Source: an uncultured Collinsella sp.
Lineage (GTDB): Bacteria; Actinomycetota; Coriobacteriia; Coriobacteriales; Coriobacteriaceae
Length of the DNA stretch: 38,811 nucleotides
Reading direction: 5' to 3'
Assembly (NCBI GenBank): GCA_900544065.1
Contig: UQTR01000009.1
Span: 1 to 38,811, forward strand
Shown here: positions 15,603 through 22,458 of the stretch, piece by piece
Numbering within the stretch: position 1 is the stretch's first letter
How the letters are laid out: the number at the start of each line of letters is the position of its first letter
Program-made: the position numbers and the translations under genes
Notes under the pieces: generated by a model
What the model was told of the DNA's origin: nothing
Seen by the model: only the letters and a program-made list of their open reading frames with translations
The model's database searches: none

Positions 15603-16433
15603 TTAGGCGAAGATCTTGAACGCCGGGAAGTAGAAACCGATAGCGGCGAACACAAGGGAGAACACAATCAGACCGATGATGATCTGGGCGGAGTTCTTGC
15701 CCTGGCCCTTCTTGAGCAGGCGATAGCAGATGAAAGTCAGAACGACAGGCAGCAGGAAGGGCAACACCTTATCGAGCTGGTCCTGGAGCACCAGCGGGTC
15801 ACCCTCACCGAAGGCGAACTGCACGGCAAGCTTGAGCTTAACGGTCGTGGCGATCAGGCCGCCGGTGACCATGACGCCCAGCACGTTGGCGAGGTTGCCC
15901 AGACGGTCGAAGACCTGGACGCCCGCCTTCTCGACGAGCTCCATGCCCATCTCGTAACCCTTGTGCAGGCCGAAGTACTTCAGCGGCCAGTACAGCAGGT
16001 TGATGAGCAAGAACATCACGAGCGGACCCACAATGGAGCCGTTGTCGACGCACATAGATGCGCCGATGGAGCCGGCGATCGGGAACCAGGTGAGGTTCAG
16101 CAGGGAGTCACCAAGGCCGGCGAAGGGACCCATGAGGGAGGTCTTGATGCCGACGACGGTGTCCTTCTGATCCTCATCCGTGGTCTCCTCCAGGGCGGCG
16201 GTGATGCCAAGGATGAAGGGGATCGCGAGCGGGTGGGTGTTGAAGTACTCGAGGTGGCGCTTCATGGCGTTAACGCGCTCCTCCTTGGGGGCGTCCTTGT
16301 AGAGCTCCTCGAGGACAGGGGCAAAGCAGTAGGTCAGGGACAGCGACTGCATGCGCTCGTAGTTGTGCGCGAATTGGCAACCCTGGGTGCGCAGCAAGAC
16401 CTTGTTCAGGGTGGAGTTGGAGATCTTACCCAT
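15603..16433 (-). CDS. PTS mannose-family transporter subunit EIID
   Basis: EIID pairs with EIIC to form the membrane channel of mannose-family PTS systems. The 276-residue product shows the family features LLRTQGCQFAHNYERMQSL at the N terminus, GIKTSLMGPFAGLGDSL near residues 95-112 and a hydrophobic C-terminal half. Its ATG overlaps the TAA of EIIC (TAATG), so translation is coupled. The AgaD/SorM-like appearance and the neighbouring agaS/nagA scar favour an amino-sugar substrate. Confidence 0.95.
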   Translation of the reverse strand: MGKISNSTLNKVLLRTQGCQFAHNYERMQSLSLTYCFAPVLEELYKDAPKEERVNAMKRHLEYFNTHPLAIPFILGITAALEETTDEDQKDTVVGIKTSLMGPFAGLGDSLLNLTWFPIAGSIGASMCVDNGSIVGPLVMFLLINLLYWPLKYFGLHKGYEMGMELVEKAGVQVFDRLGNLANVLGVMVTGGLIATTVKLKLAVQFAFGEGDPLVLQDQLDKVLPFLLPVVLTFICYRLLKKGQGKNSAQIIIGLIVFSLVFAAIGFYFPAFKIFA

Positions 16434-17242
16434 TAGAGATCGTACTCCTCGTCATCATCGGAGCCGGCGGCAGAGGCGGCGGCAGGGGCGGGTTGATTCT
16501 TCTGGCCCTCGGTAATGACGTCCCACACGCCGGCGGCGGCGCAAGCGGCGAGCGCGATGCCCACGGTCGGGACGTTGAGGAAGGCGGCCATGATAAAGCC
16601 GAGCAGCAGGAAGATCCACATGTTCTTCTTCATCATCATGGTGAGGAGCATGGCCAGACCGACGGCGGGCATCATGCCACCGGCGGTGGAGAAGCCGGTG
16701 AGGACCCACGGAACCTGGTTCTGCAGGAAGGCCATGATGTCCTCGATCACGAAGGAGCCGATGCCCGTGGCGATGAAGACGGGAACGGCGCGGGTCAGGA
16801 AGAAGCACAGGGCGCCGGTCCAGAAGAACTTGTTGACGGCGTTGAACTTACCGGACTCGATGGCCTTGTCGGCACCGTGGACAAGCGAGACGTTAGTGGT
16901 CATGACCAAGATGTTCAGCTGCTGAACCAAGGTGGCGGTGGGGATGCCGATGGCGACTGCCAGGGCGATGGCGCTGGCGGTGTCGGTGGAACCCATGATG
17001 CCCAGGGCGGCACCGACGATGGTGCCGGAGATGACATCCGGCGGAACATAAGCGCCGATGTTGTTGACGCCGAGCCACATGAGCTCCATGGTCGCGCCGA
17101 TCATGATGGCGGTCGTCATGTCACCGAGGATGATGCCGACGCCGACGGATGCCAGCAGGGGCTTGCGGAAGCCCAGGTGGGGACCGAACTGGTCCCAAGT
17201 GCACAGACCCGCCCAGATGGCGAGCAGAAGTGCCTGAAGCAT
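16433..17242 (-). CDS. PTS mannose-family transporter subunit EIIC
   Basis: EIIC forms the sugar-translocating channel with EIID. The product is 269 residues from ATG 17242 (MLQALLLAIWAGLCTWDQFG), preceded by GGAAGGAG at 6-base spacing; the longer frame to 17287 has no support. Family segments LGDMTTAIMIGATMELMWLGVNNIGA and multiple membrane helices are clear. An Ala-rich then acidic C-terminal tail (DDDEEYDL) projects to the cytoplasm. Confidence 0.95.
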   Translation of the reverse strand: MLQALLLAIWAGLCTWDQFGPHLGFRKPLLASVGVGIILGDMTTAIMIGATMELMWLGVNNIGAYVPPDVISGTIVGAALGIMGSTDTASAIALAVAIGIPTATLVQQLNILVMTTNVSLVHGADKAIESGKFNAVNKFFWTGALCFFLTRAVPVFIATGIGSFVIEDIMAFLQNQVPWVLTGFSTAGGMMPAVGLAMLLTMMMKKNMWIFLLLGFIMAAFLNVPTVGIALAACAAAGVWDVITEGQKNQPAPAAASAAGSDDDEEYDL

Positions 17243-17262
17243 AAGCCTCTCCTTCCCTATTC

Positions 17263-17285
17263 GCCCATCGTTCCCTCCGATGGGC
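17263..17285 (-). promoter_or_regulatory. Intercistronic hairpin between EIIB and EIIC
   Basis: GCCCATCG (17263-17270) and CGATGGGC (17278-17285) form an 8-bp stem with a 7-base loop, just before the EIIC ribosome-binding site. It could protect or process the mRNA segment. Confidence 0.4.
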
Positions 17286-17322
17286 ACGCCCCGGGTTCAC
17301 ATGCCCGGAGATGGTTACTTAC

Positions 17323-17799
17323 TTAGTAGTTCTTGAGGAGCTCGGACACGGGCTCCTTGGAATCGCGCGTGGTGGTCTGCATCCAGCAGTCGACGCCGAG
17401 GCCAATGAGCTCCTCGAAGGCGGCCTTTTCCTCGGCGGTGACGGACATGTTCTTGTGCAGGCGATGACGCTGCTCGTTGAAGCGCATGCCGGAGACGTTC
17501 AGGTAGTCGAACGGCAAGCCGTTCTCGTGCAGCTTGAGGGCGTCGATGGGGTTGGTGAAGAGCACCATCGTGGCCTTCTTGAGCTCGGTCTTCTTGAGGA
17601 CCTCAATGAACTTCTCGACACCGAAGACGGAGACCTTGATGTCGGGGGCGGCGAGGCCGGCGACGGACTTCTGGACGGGGTCGTTGGCGACCTTATCCGA
17701 GACAATGATTGCCGATTCGATGCCGAAGTCGGGAATCCAAGTGGTGGCGACCTGACCGTGGATCAGGCGGTCATCGATGTCGACGAGTTTGAGTGCCAT
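17323..17799 (-). CDS. PTS mannose-family subunit EIIB
   Basis: EIIB passes phosphate from EIIA to the incoming sugar. The 158 residues begin MALKLVDIDDRLIHGQVATTW, with the phosphorylated His at position 14 or 15 in the DDRLIHGQV motif. AAGGAGAAC precedes the ATG. The gene lies 117 bp after EIIA and 80 bp before EIIC. Confidence 0.96.
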   Translation of the reverse strand: MALKLVDIDDRLIHGQVATTWIPDFGIESAIIVSDKVANDPVQKSVAGLAAPDIKVSVFGVEKFIEVLKKTELKKATMVLFTNPIDALKLHENGLPFDYLNVSGMRFNEQRHRLHKNMSVTAEEKAAFEELIGLGVDCWMQTTTRDSKEPVSELLKNY

Positions 17800-17916
17800 G
17801 ATGTTCTCCTTTTCGTTTGCACGTTCCTTCAGTACCGTTTACGAATGCTCTGCTCGATCGAGGCGCCCACTCGGGGGATACGGGTGAGCGCCACTCGAAT
17901 CGACGGGCTAACGAGC

Positions 17917-18357
17917 CTAGAGGTCCAAATCGTCCTCGTCTGCCTCCACGGCCGGAGCGGGAGCCTTGATCTCCTGCTGGGCCCCGGCGTGAGCGGCAGT
18001 GAGCTGGGCACGGACCGCGTCGGCGGAATCGAGGCCATCGCGGGTGAGCAGGAGCTCGACCGCAACGGGCATGGACAGGCCAGTGTAGGCAACCATGTTC
18101 ATGCCGTTGAGCAGGCAGCGGGTAGTCACGTTGAATGGGGTGCCGCCGTAGATGTCGCATAGGGTGACGACGAGTTCGCACTCGGCGCTGAGGGTCTCGT
18201 AAGCCTCGCGCATCTCGGACTCGAAAGACTCCAGGCTCTTCTCGGCGGTGAGACCAAGAGCGATGACATCAGGCTGCTTGCCCGCAATCATCTCGACGGC
18301 GCCGAGGGCGGCCTGAGCGAACTCTCCGTGACTTGCAAGGATGACACCGATACGCAT
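17917..18357 (-). CDS. PTS mannose-family subunit EIIA
   Basis: EIIA accepts phosphate from HPr. The 146-residue product starts MRIGVILASHGEFAQAAL, with the phospho-acceptor His10 in ASHGEF, and contains LCDIYGGTPFN. I choose ATG 18357, six bases after AAAGGA, over the open frame to 18372. An acidic C-terminal tail follows an Ala/Pro linker. It is the first gene of the PTS/sulfatase operon and is divergent from two DeoR-type regulators. Confidence 0.95.
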   Translation of the reverse strand: MRIGVILASHGEFAQAALGAVEMIAGKQPDVIALGLTAEKSLESFESEMREAYETLSAECELVVTLCDIYGGTPFNVTTRCLLNGMNMVAYTGLSMPVAVELLLTRDGLDSADAVRAQLTAAHAGAQQEIKAPAPAVEADEDDLDL

Positions 18358-18386
18358 CTTCTGTCCTTTCATACTTATTAATTCTC

Positions 18387-18439
18387 TTCGTTCTGTTCGT
18401 TCTGTTCGTTCTGTTCGTTTATGTTCGTCTATATTTGTT
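18387..18439. promoter_or_regulatory. Phased array of six TTCGTT-type repeats (candidate DeoR operators)
   Basis: TTCGTT or close variants begin at 18387, 18396, 18405, 18414, 18424 (TTCGTC) and 18434 (TTTGTT), spaced 9, 9, 9, 10 and 10 bp. The TTCGTTTATG form resembles half-sites of GlpR/DeoR-type regulators. The array lies 30-80 bp ahead of EIIA, downstream of a TTGACC −35-like hexamer (minus strand, 18444-18449), as expected for a repressor. The first four copies are a perfect 9-bp tandem repeat. Confidence 0.65.
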
Positions 18440-18566
18440 TATTGGTCAAGAGATGATTTTTGGAATGAGCTCTATTTACCTCCTATTTGATGGTTTTTTC
18501 CGTGAGCGTTATGTTTTGACCGGTGAAAGGTAATGTGCCTTCGTGAACGGTTTGCGTTTATTTATG

Positions 18567-18594
18567 TTGTTCGTTTACATTGAAATAAGAACAA
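18567..18594. promoter_or_regulatory. Inverted repeat before the DeoR gene (candidate operator)
   Basis: TTGTTC (18567-18572) and GAACAA (18589-18594) form an inverted repeat with a 16-base spacer and include GTTCGTTT, the same word as in the array at 18387-18439. It lies 25-50 bp before the regulator start and may mediate autoregulation. Confidence 0.5.
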
Positions 18595-18619
18595 ACGCTC
18601 GATGAGGGAGTCGGCACTC

Positions 18620-19384
18620 ATGAAATCCGAACGCCAGCAGGCCATTCTCGACTTGCTCGATCAACATCATTCGGTATCGGTAAACGAGATATCTAATACC
18701 CTATCTGTTTCGGATATGACCATCAGGCGTGACCTGGCCGAGCTTGCCGACAAGGGCCTTCTTGTGCGCGTACACGGAGGGGCTCAGCTTCCACACTCCG
18801 CCCACGGAACAGCCCTTTCACGTTTGACCCCGCATGAGGAGAAACGTCGTTTTCAAGTTGATCAGAAACGTGCCGCTGCTATAGCCGCCGCCCAAACCGT
18901 CTCAGCCGGCGATACGATCTTTCTCGGTGGAGGCTCCACTCTCGAGCTCATGTGTTCGTATTTGCCCCAGGAGGACATACGCGTCGTCACCAACAGTCTT
19001 CCCGTGCTGAACCTGCTAGCCGACAATCCACATATAGATCTATTCTTTGTTGGTGGCATGATGCGTCACGACACGCGAGTTTTCACCATGCCATACAACG
19101 GCCGCGGCCCCTACGGTCTATCCGCTCCCAAGGCCTACGTCTCGGCAACCGGTATTTTTGGAAACGAGGTCTTTGGCTCTCGTCCCGATGCAGCCATGGT
19201 CCTCTCAGACGCTCTTTCTCGAGCTCAGGAGCGTTATCTTGTTGTAGATGCTGAAAAAGTCGGAAGGCGCGACTTCTGCCTTTTCACCACACTGGAGGAT
19301 ATGACCGCGGCATTCATTAACGAGGACGCAGACCCCCGGACCATCGAGGCCCTCCGCGCCTATACCTCCGTCATTACCGCATAA
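18620..19384 (+). CDS. DeoR/GlpR-family transcriptional regulator 1
   Basis: This is a sugar-operon repressor of the DeoR family, 254 residues from ATG 18620 (MKSERQQAILDLLDQHHSV), chosen over 18602 because AGGGAG precedes it and homology starts there. The N-terminal HTH is VNEISNTLSVSDMTIRRDLAEL (about residues 21-42). The C-terminal sensor domain contains GDTIFLGGGSTLELM and VVTNSLPVLNLL, the sugar-phosphate-binding architecture. Its gene is divergent from the PTS operon, so that operon is the likely target and a phosphorylated amino sugar the likely ligand. Confidence 0.93.
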   Translation: MKSERQQAILDLLDQHHSVSVNEISNTLSVSDMTIRRDLAELADKGLLVRVHGGAQLPHSAHGTALSRLTPHEEKRRFQVDQKRAAAIAAAQTVSAGDTIFLGGGSTLELMCSYLPQEDIRVVTNSLPVLNLLADNPHIDLFFVGGMMRHDTRVFTMPYNGRGPYGLSAPKAYVSATGIFGNEVFGSRPDAAMVLSDALSRAQERYLVVDAEKVGRRDFCLFTTLEDMTAAFINEDADPRTIEALRAYTSVITA

Positions 19385-19399
19385 TCCAATTGGCAAGCC

Positions 19400-20161
19400 A
19401 TGCTTAAACCCGAACGTCACGAACAATTACTTGAGCTGTGCGCTCAGCGCGGAATGGTCACTGTTGCCCAAGCCGCAACAATCTTTGGTATATCTGAAAT
19501 GACCGCTCGAAGAGACTTCGATGAGCTCTCGCGACGCGCTGGCGTCATCCGCGAGTACGGTGGCATCCGACTTTCAAGCGGCTCCCCCATTGCCGAAGAG
19601 GTCCCGTTTTTTGAAAAGCTCTCAATCCGCTCCCCTGAAAAAGAGCATATCGCACGCACCGCTGTCAACCTCATCAGAGAGCGCGACACCATCTTCCTCG
19701 GACCCGGTTCGACTTGCGCTCTCATCGCCCGTGCGCTGCCGCGCATGCGGCTGCGCGTCATCACAAACAGCATCATCGTGCTGAACATGCTCCAGACGCG
19801 TAACGATGTGGAGATCTGGGCCCTGGGAGGACAGTATCGCAAACGATCGGGTTCTTTCGTCGGCCCCATCGCCGAAGATGCTCTCGCCCCGCTCGGTATC
19901 GACACTTGCTTTATCGGCACCAACGGCGTACTCGCCCAATCCATCTCCTGTTCTAACCTTGAGGAAGGACGCTTACAGGCGCTCGCTTGCGATCGCGCCG
20001 CCAAGCGTTACCTTGTCTGCGATTCAAGCAAGATCGGACAGATGGACTTCTTCGGCTTCTTCAATCTCGATCAAATGGACGCACTCATCACCGATGCAAA
20101 TGTCAACGACAAACAGCGTTCCATGGTTCTCGAATCAACTCGCATCATCGTCGCAGAATAG
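19400..20161 (+). CDS. DeoR/GlpR-family transcriptional regulator 2
   Basis: This is a second DeoR-type regulator (253 residues) beginning 15 bp after the first and probably cotranscribed. The HTH is VAQAATIFGISEMTARRDFDEL, and the sensor domain has RDTIFLGPGSTCALIA, ITNSIIVLNML and GTNGVLA. No good ribosome-binding site is visible before ATG 19400. The two proteins are clearly divergent, so they may read different ligands or form a hierarchical switch for the adjacent genes. Confidence 0.92.
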   Translation: MLKPERHEQLLELCAQRGMVTVAQAATIFGISEMTARRDFDELSRRAGVIREYGGIRLSSGSPIAEEVPFFEKLSIRSPEKEHIARTAVNLIRERDTIFLGPGSTCALIARALPRMRLRVITNSIIVLNMLQTRNDVEIWALGGQYRKRSGSFVGPIAEDALAPLGIDTCFIGTNGVLAQSISCSNLEEGRLQALACDRAAKRYLVCDSSKIGQMDFFGFFNLDQMDALITDANVNDKQRSMVLESTRIIVAE

Positions 20162-20193
20162 GCCTGTTTTGATTTAGCTGGACACCACAGCAA

Positions 20194-20226
20194 AGACCCC
20201 GATTCGATAAAGCCGAATCGGGGTCT
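20194..20226. terminator. Bidirectional hairpin between convergent genes
   Basis: AGACCCCGATTCG (20194-20206) and CGAATCGGGGTCT (20214-20226) form a perfect 13-bp stem with a 7-base loop between the DeoR pair and the convergent agaS/nagA fragment. T-tracts are weak on both sides, but the stem is strong. Confidence 0.75.
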
Positions 20227-20260
20227 CATTATTCGCATCAAATCGCAAATAGGTCAGCAG

Positions 20261-20488
20261 CTACTTCTCAGTGTAGACGCTCTCGCCACCGAGATAGGTC
20301 TCGACGAGGGATAGGTCGGGGTTGAGGACGACAACCTCACCCACGTAATCGGAGGTGCCGGCACCGGTGAGCACCACATTGAGGCGACCGTCGCCCATGG
20401 CGCGGGCGTCGGCCAGGAACGCCTCGACGGCCTCAAGGTTATCCTTGTAGATGTTCAGCGTGTCAAGCCAAAGCTCGGGAGACGACAC
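20261..20488 (-). pseudogene. agaS-nagA fusion scar (in-frame deletion remnant)
   Basis: The first 50 residues (MSSPELWLDTLNIYKDNL to VVLTGAGTSDYVGE) look like the N terminus of an AgaS-type SIS-domain sugar isomerase/deaminase, which is normally about 380 residues. The last 24 (VVVLNPDLSLVETYLGGESV, then YTEK) look like the C terminus of N-acetylglucosamine/galactosamine-6-phosphate deacetylase (NagA/AgaA), normally also about 380 residues. The two pieces meet in frame near 20335, so one deletion could have removed nearly all of both genes. The start is GTG with no clear ribosome-binding site. The 75-residue product cannot carry either activity. An assembly collapse is the alternative. Confidence 0.65.
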
Positions 20489-20542
20489 GTTGATGCCTGC
20501 TTAACTCTGCTCGCTCAGGCTAAAGACTTTGTTGAGGATCGA
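20477..20542. repeat. Right direct repeat bracketing the accessory block
   Basis: This is the source copy of the repeat at 8926-8991, same orientation. It spans the start of the agaS fragment, the intergenic bases and the 3' end of the intact histidine-phosphatase gene. The two copies enclose about 11.5 kb. Confidence 0.85.
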
Positions 20543-21140
20543 TGATCTGCTGCAAGGTGAACTTACATTGGGACGTGTCGCATTCTTCTTGCGAATCCTC
20601 AAAATCAAAGATCATGATGGCGCAGTTGGGGAGCTTTGCTGGGAGTTCGAAGCCCTCTGGGGCGGCGGCTTTGATGAACTGGCGGCTGGCGCTGCCGTGG
20701 CTTACTGCCAGGACGGTTTCAACATCATCGGCGCTCATGAGATTAGCGAGCGTGCTTACCATACGCTCTTGCAGCGCCTGACTTCCCTCCCCTCCGAAGG
20801 GGATTAAGTCCTCGCCCGGATCCCAGACGTCGGTAGGCAGTGCGTCGTGCGGGCCCCCTTCAAAGGAGCCATAGCAGCGTTCGATGATGCCTTCGCAGGG
20901 CTCGACGGCGGCGTCCGGGCCGAGGAGCTCGCCTGCGACGAGCCGAGCCGTGGCCATGGCTCGGCTTAAAGGAGACGAGACTACCTTGTCGGGGGTGACG
21001 TCGCGGGCTTTAAGCCATGCGGCGGCCTTTGCGGCCTGCTGACGGCCCAAGTCCGTTAGCGGTGAATCGCAGCGGCCCTGGACGAGCTTTTTGACATTGA
21101 ACTCCGTCTGACCGTGACGGAGCAGATACAGTTTCTTCAT
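20520..21140 (-). CDS. Histidine phosphatase family protein (phosphoglycerate-mutase-like)
   Basis: This is a 206-residue enzyme of the histidine phosphatase superfamily. The catalytic motif LLRHGQTEFN (His9) starts the protein, and LAVSHGSASRQF supplies the second catalytic His near residue 148. Such proteins dephosphorylate small phospho-metabolites or sugar phosphates; the substrate here is unknown. GGGGAGA precedes the ATG. It follows the cation transporter gene by 39 bp in the same direction. A degenerate copy of its 3' end occurs at 8964-9135. Confidence 0.93.
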   Translation of the reverse strand: MKKLYLLRHGQTEFNVKKLVQGRCDSPLTDLGRQQAAKAAAWLKARDVTPDKVVSSPLSRAMATARLVAGELLGPDAAVEPCEGIIERCYGSFEGGPHDALPTDVWDPGEDLIPFGGEGSQALQERMVSTLANLMSADDVETVLAVSHGSASRQFIKAAAPEGFELPAKLPNCAIMIFDFEDSQEECDTSQCKFTLQQIIDPQQSL

Positions 21141-21179
21141 GGTCTCCCCTTTTGCGCGAATGGCCCTAGCGATACAGCC

Positions 21180-22334
21180 CTACTCGCGTGCCGCGCCGAC
21201 GTAGTCTTCATCGACCGTAATCTTGGCTATCGACTTGGGATATTCGGACTCCACCTGCTGCGCCAGCGTGCGCCTAAGGTCATCGGCGCCCATCGTTAAA
21301 TCCGAAGGACGCACGCAGTCAAAAATCACGTTAGTGTGCGTAGGGCCCGGCACGCAGCGCAGGTCGTGGATCGAAATACGGCCGTCGATCTGTTTGGCCA
21401 TCGCGTTGATGCGGAGGCGCATATCTGCCACCTTTGGATCGTCGGTCACGATGGGGTCGTAATGAAGCGTGACGATCATGCCGTCATCTTTCCTAAACGC
21501 CTGCTCAATGTTGTCGAGCGTGTCATGACTCTCCAGCGGATCGGCTTCGGCCGCCATCTCGGCATGAGCGCTTGCGAACTTCCTGCCCGGGCCGTAGTCA
21601 TGGACCATTAAGTCGTGAACGCCCAAAACACCCGGGTAGCTCATGATCTTGTCCCGGATGTGCTTGACCAGTTTTGGATCGGGAGCCTGGCCCAACAGCG
21701 GACTCACCGTATCACGAATCAGATCAAACCCGCTCCAGCCAATATAGGCGCCAACGGCAAGTCCAACCCAAGCATCAAGATTTACATGCGTCACCTGCGA
21801 AACAATTGCACAGATCAATACGGCACCCGTGGCAAGGACGTCGTTTTTAGAGTCCTGCGCGGTCGCGTGCAGCGTTTCGGACTCAATGCGGTCGTAAAGC
21901 TTTTGGTTAAGCGCCGCCATCCACAGCTTTACGACCATCGACAGCACAAGAACCGCAACCAGGGCAAGCGAGAACTCGACGGGTTCGGGATGGATAATTC
22001 TCTCTGCCGAGGACTTAACGAGCTCAACGCCGATAAGCAGTACGAGGGCCGCCACGACCAGACCCGAAAGATACTCGTAACGACCATGGCCGTAAGGATG
22101 CTCGGGGTCGGCGGGCTTGCTCGCCAGCTTAAAGCCCAAAACGCTCACGATGTTCGAACTGGCATCGGAAAGGTTGTTCATGGCGTCCGCTACGATCGAA
22201 ACCGAGCCTGACACCACTCCGATAGCACCTTTCGCAGCGCAAAGTGCCACATTGGCGAGAATGCACACCATGCCCGTCAGCGTACCCACGCGCGCACGGT
22301 CACCCTGCGCACGACGAACAATCCATTCGACCAT
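21180..22334 (-). CDS. Cation diffusion facilitator family transporter
   Basis: This is a proton-coupled metal efflux protein (Zn2+/Fe2+/Mn2+/Co2+ type), 384 residues. Six membrane segments occupy about residues 15-210. Candidate metal-site acidic residues are VADAMNNLSD in the second segment and DSKND in the fifth; a DxxxD pair instead of the HxxxD of zinc exporters points toward Mn2+ or Fe2+, though this is tentative. The soluble C-terminal domain is longer than in FieF and includes HDLMVHDYGPGRKFASAH. It starts at ATG 22334 after the fab terminator. Confidence 0.92.
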   Translation of the reverse strand: MVEWIVRRAQGDRARVGTLTGMVCILANVALCAAKGAIGVVSGSVSIVADAMNNLSDASSNIVSVLGFKLASKPADPEHPYGHGRYEYLSGLVVAALVLLIGVELVKSSAERIIHPEPVEFSLALVAVLVLSMVVKLWMAALNQKLYDRIESETLHATAQDSKNDVLATGAVLICAIVSQVTHVNLDAWVGLAVGAYIGWSGFDLIRDTVSPLLGQAPDPKLVKHIRDKIMSYPGVLGVHDLMVHDYGPGRKFASAHAEMAAEADPLESHDTLDNIEQAFRKDDGMIVTLHYDPIVTDDPKVADMRLRINAMAKQIDGRISIHDLRCVPGPTHTNVIFDCVRPSDLTMGADDLRRTLAQQVESEYPKSIAKITVDEDYVGAARE

Positions 22335-22415
22335 CTTTATCAGCCCCCATGGCGTTATCCATATAGATCCATTGCGTAACCGGATTGTAGTGTAGCCACT
22401 TTATCCACAAGATAC

Positions 22416-22448
22416 AAAAAGGCCGCAGCCCACATGAGCCACGGCCTT
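22416..22448 (-). terminator. Terminator of the fab/acc operon
   Basis: AAGGCCG (22419-22425) pairs with CGGCCTT (22442-22448); on the minus strand the stem is followed by TTTTT (22416-22420). It lies 10 bp past the accDA stop. Confidence 0.8.
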
Positions 22449-22458
22449 GGACACTTTG

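Noticed and set aside
18387..18439. CRISPR-like interpretation of the TTCGTT array
   Set aside because: The unit is only 9-10 bp with no spacers and lies between divergent promoters; operator array is a better explanation.
22335..22415. Promoter for the cation transporter gene
   Set aside because: A TACAAT hexamer is present, but the nearest −35-like hexamer gives a 15-bp spacer; too weak to list.
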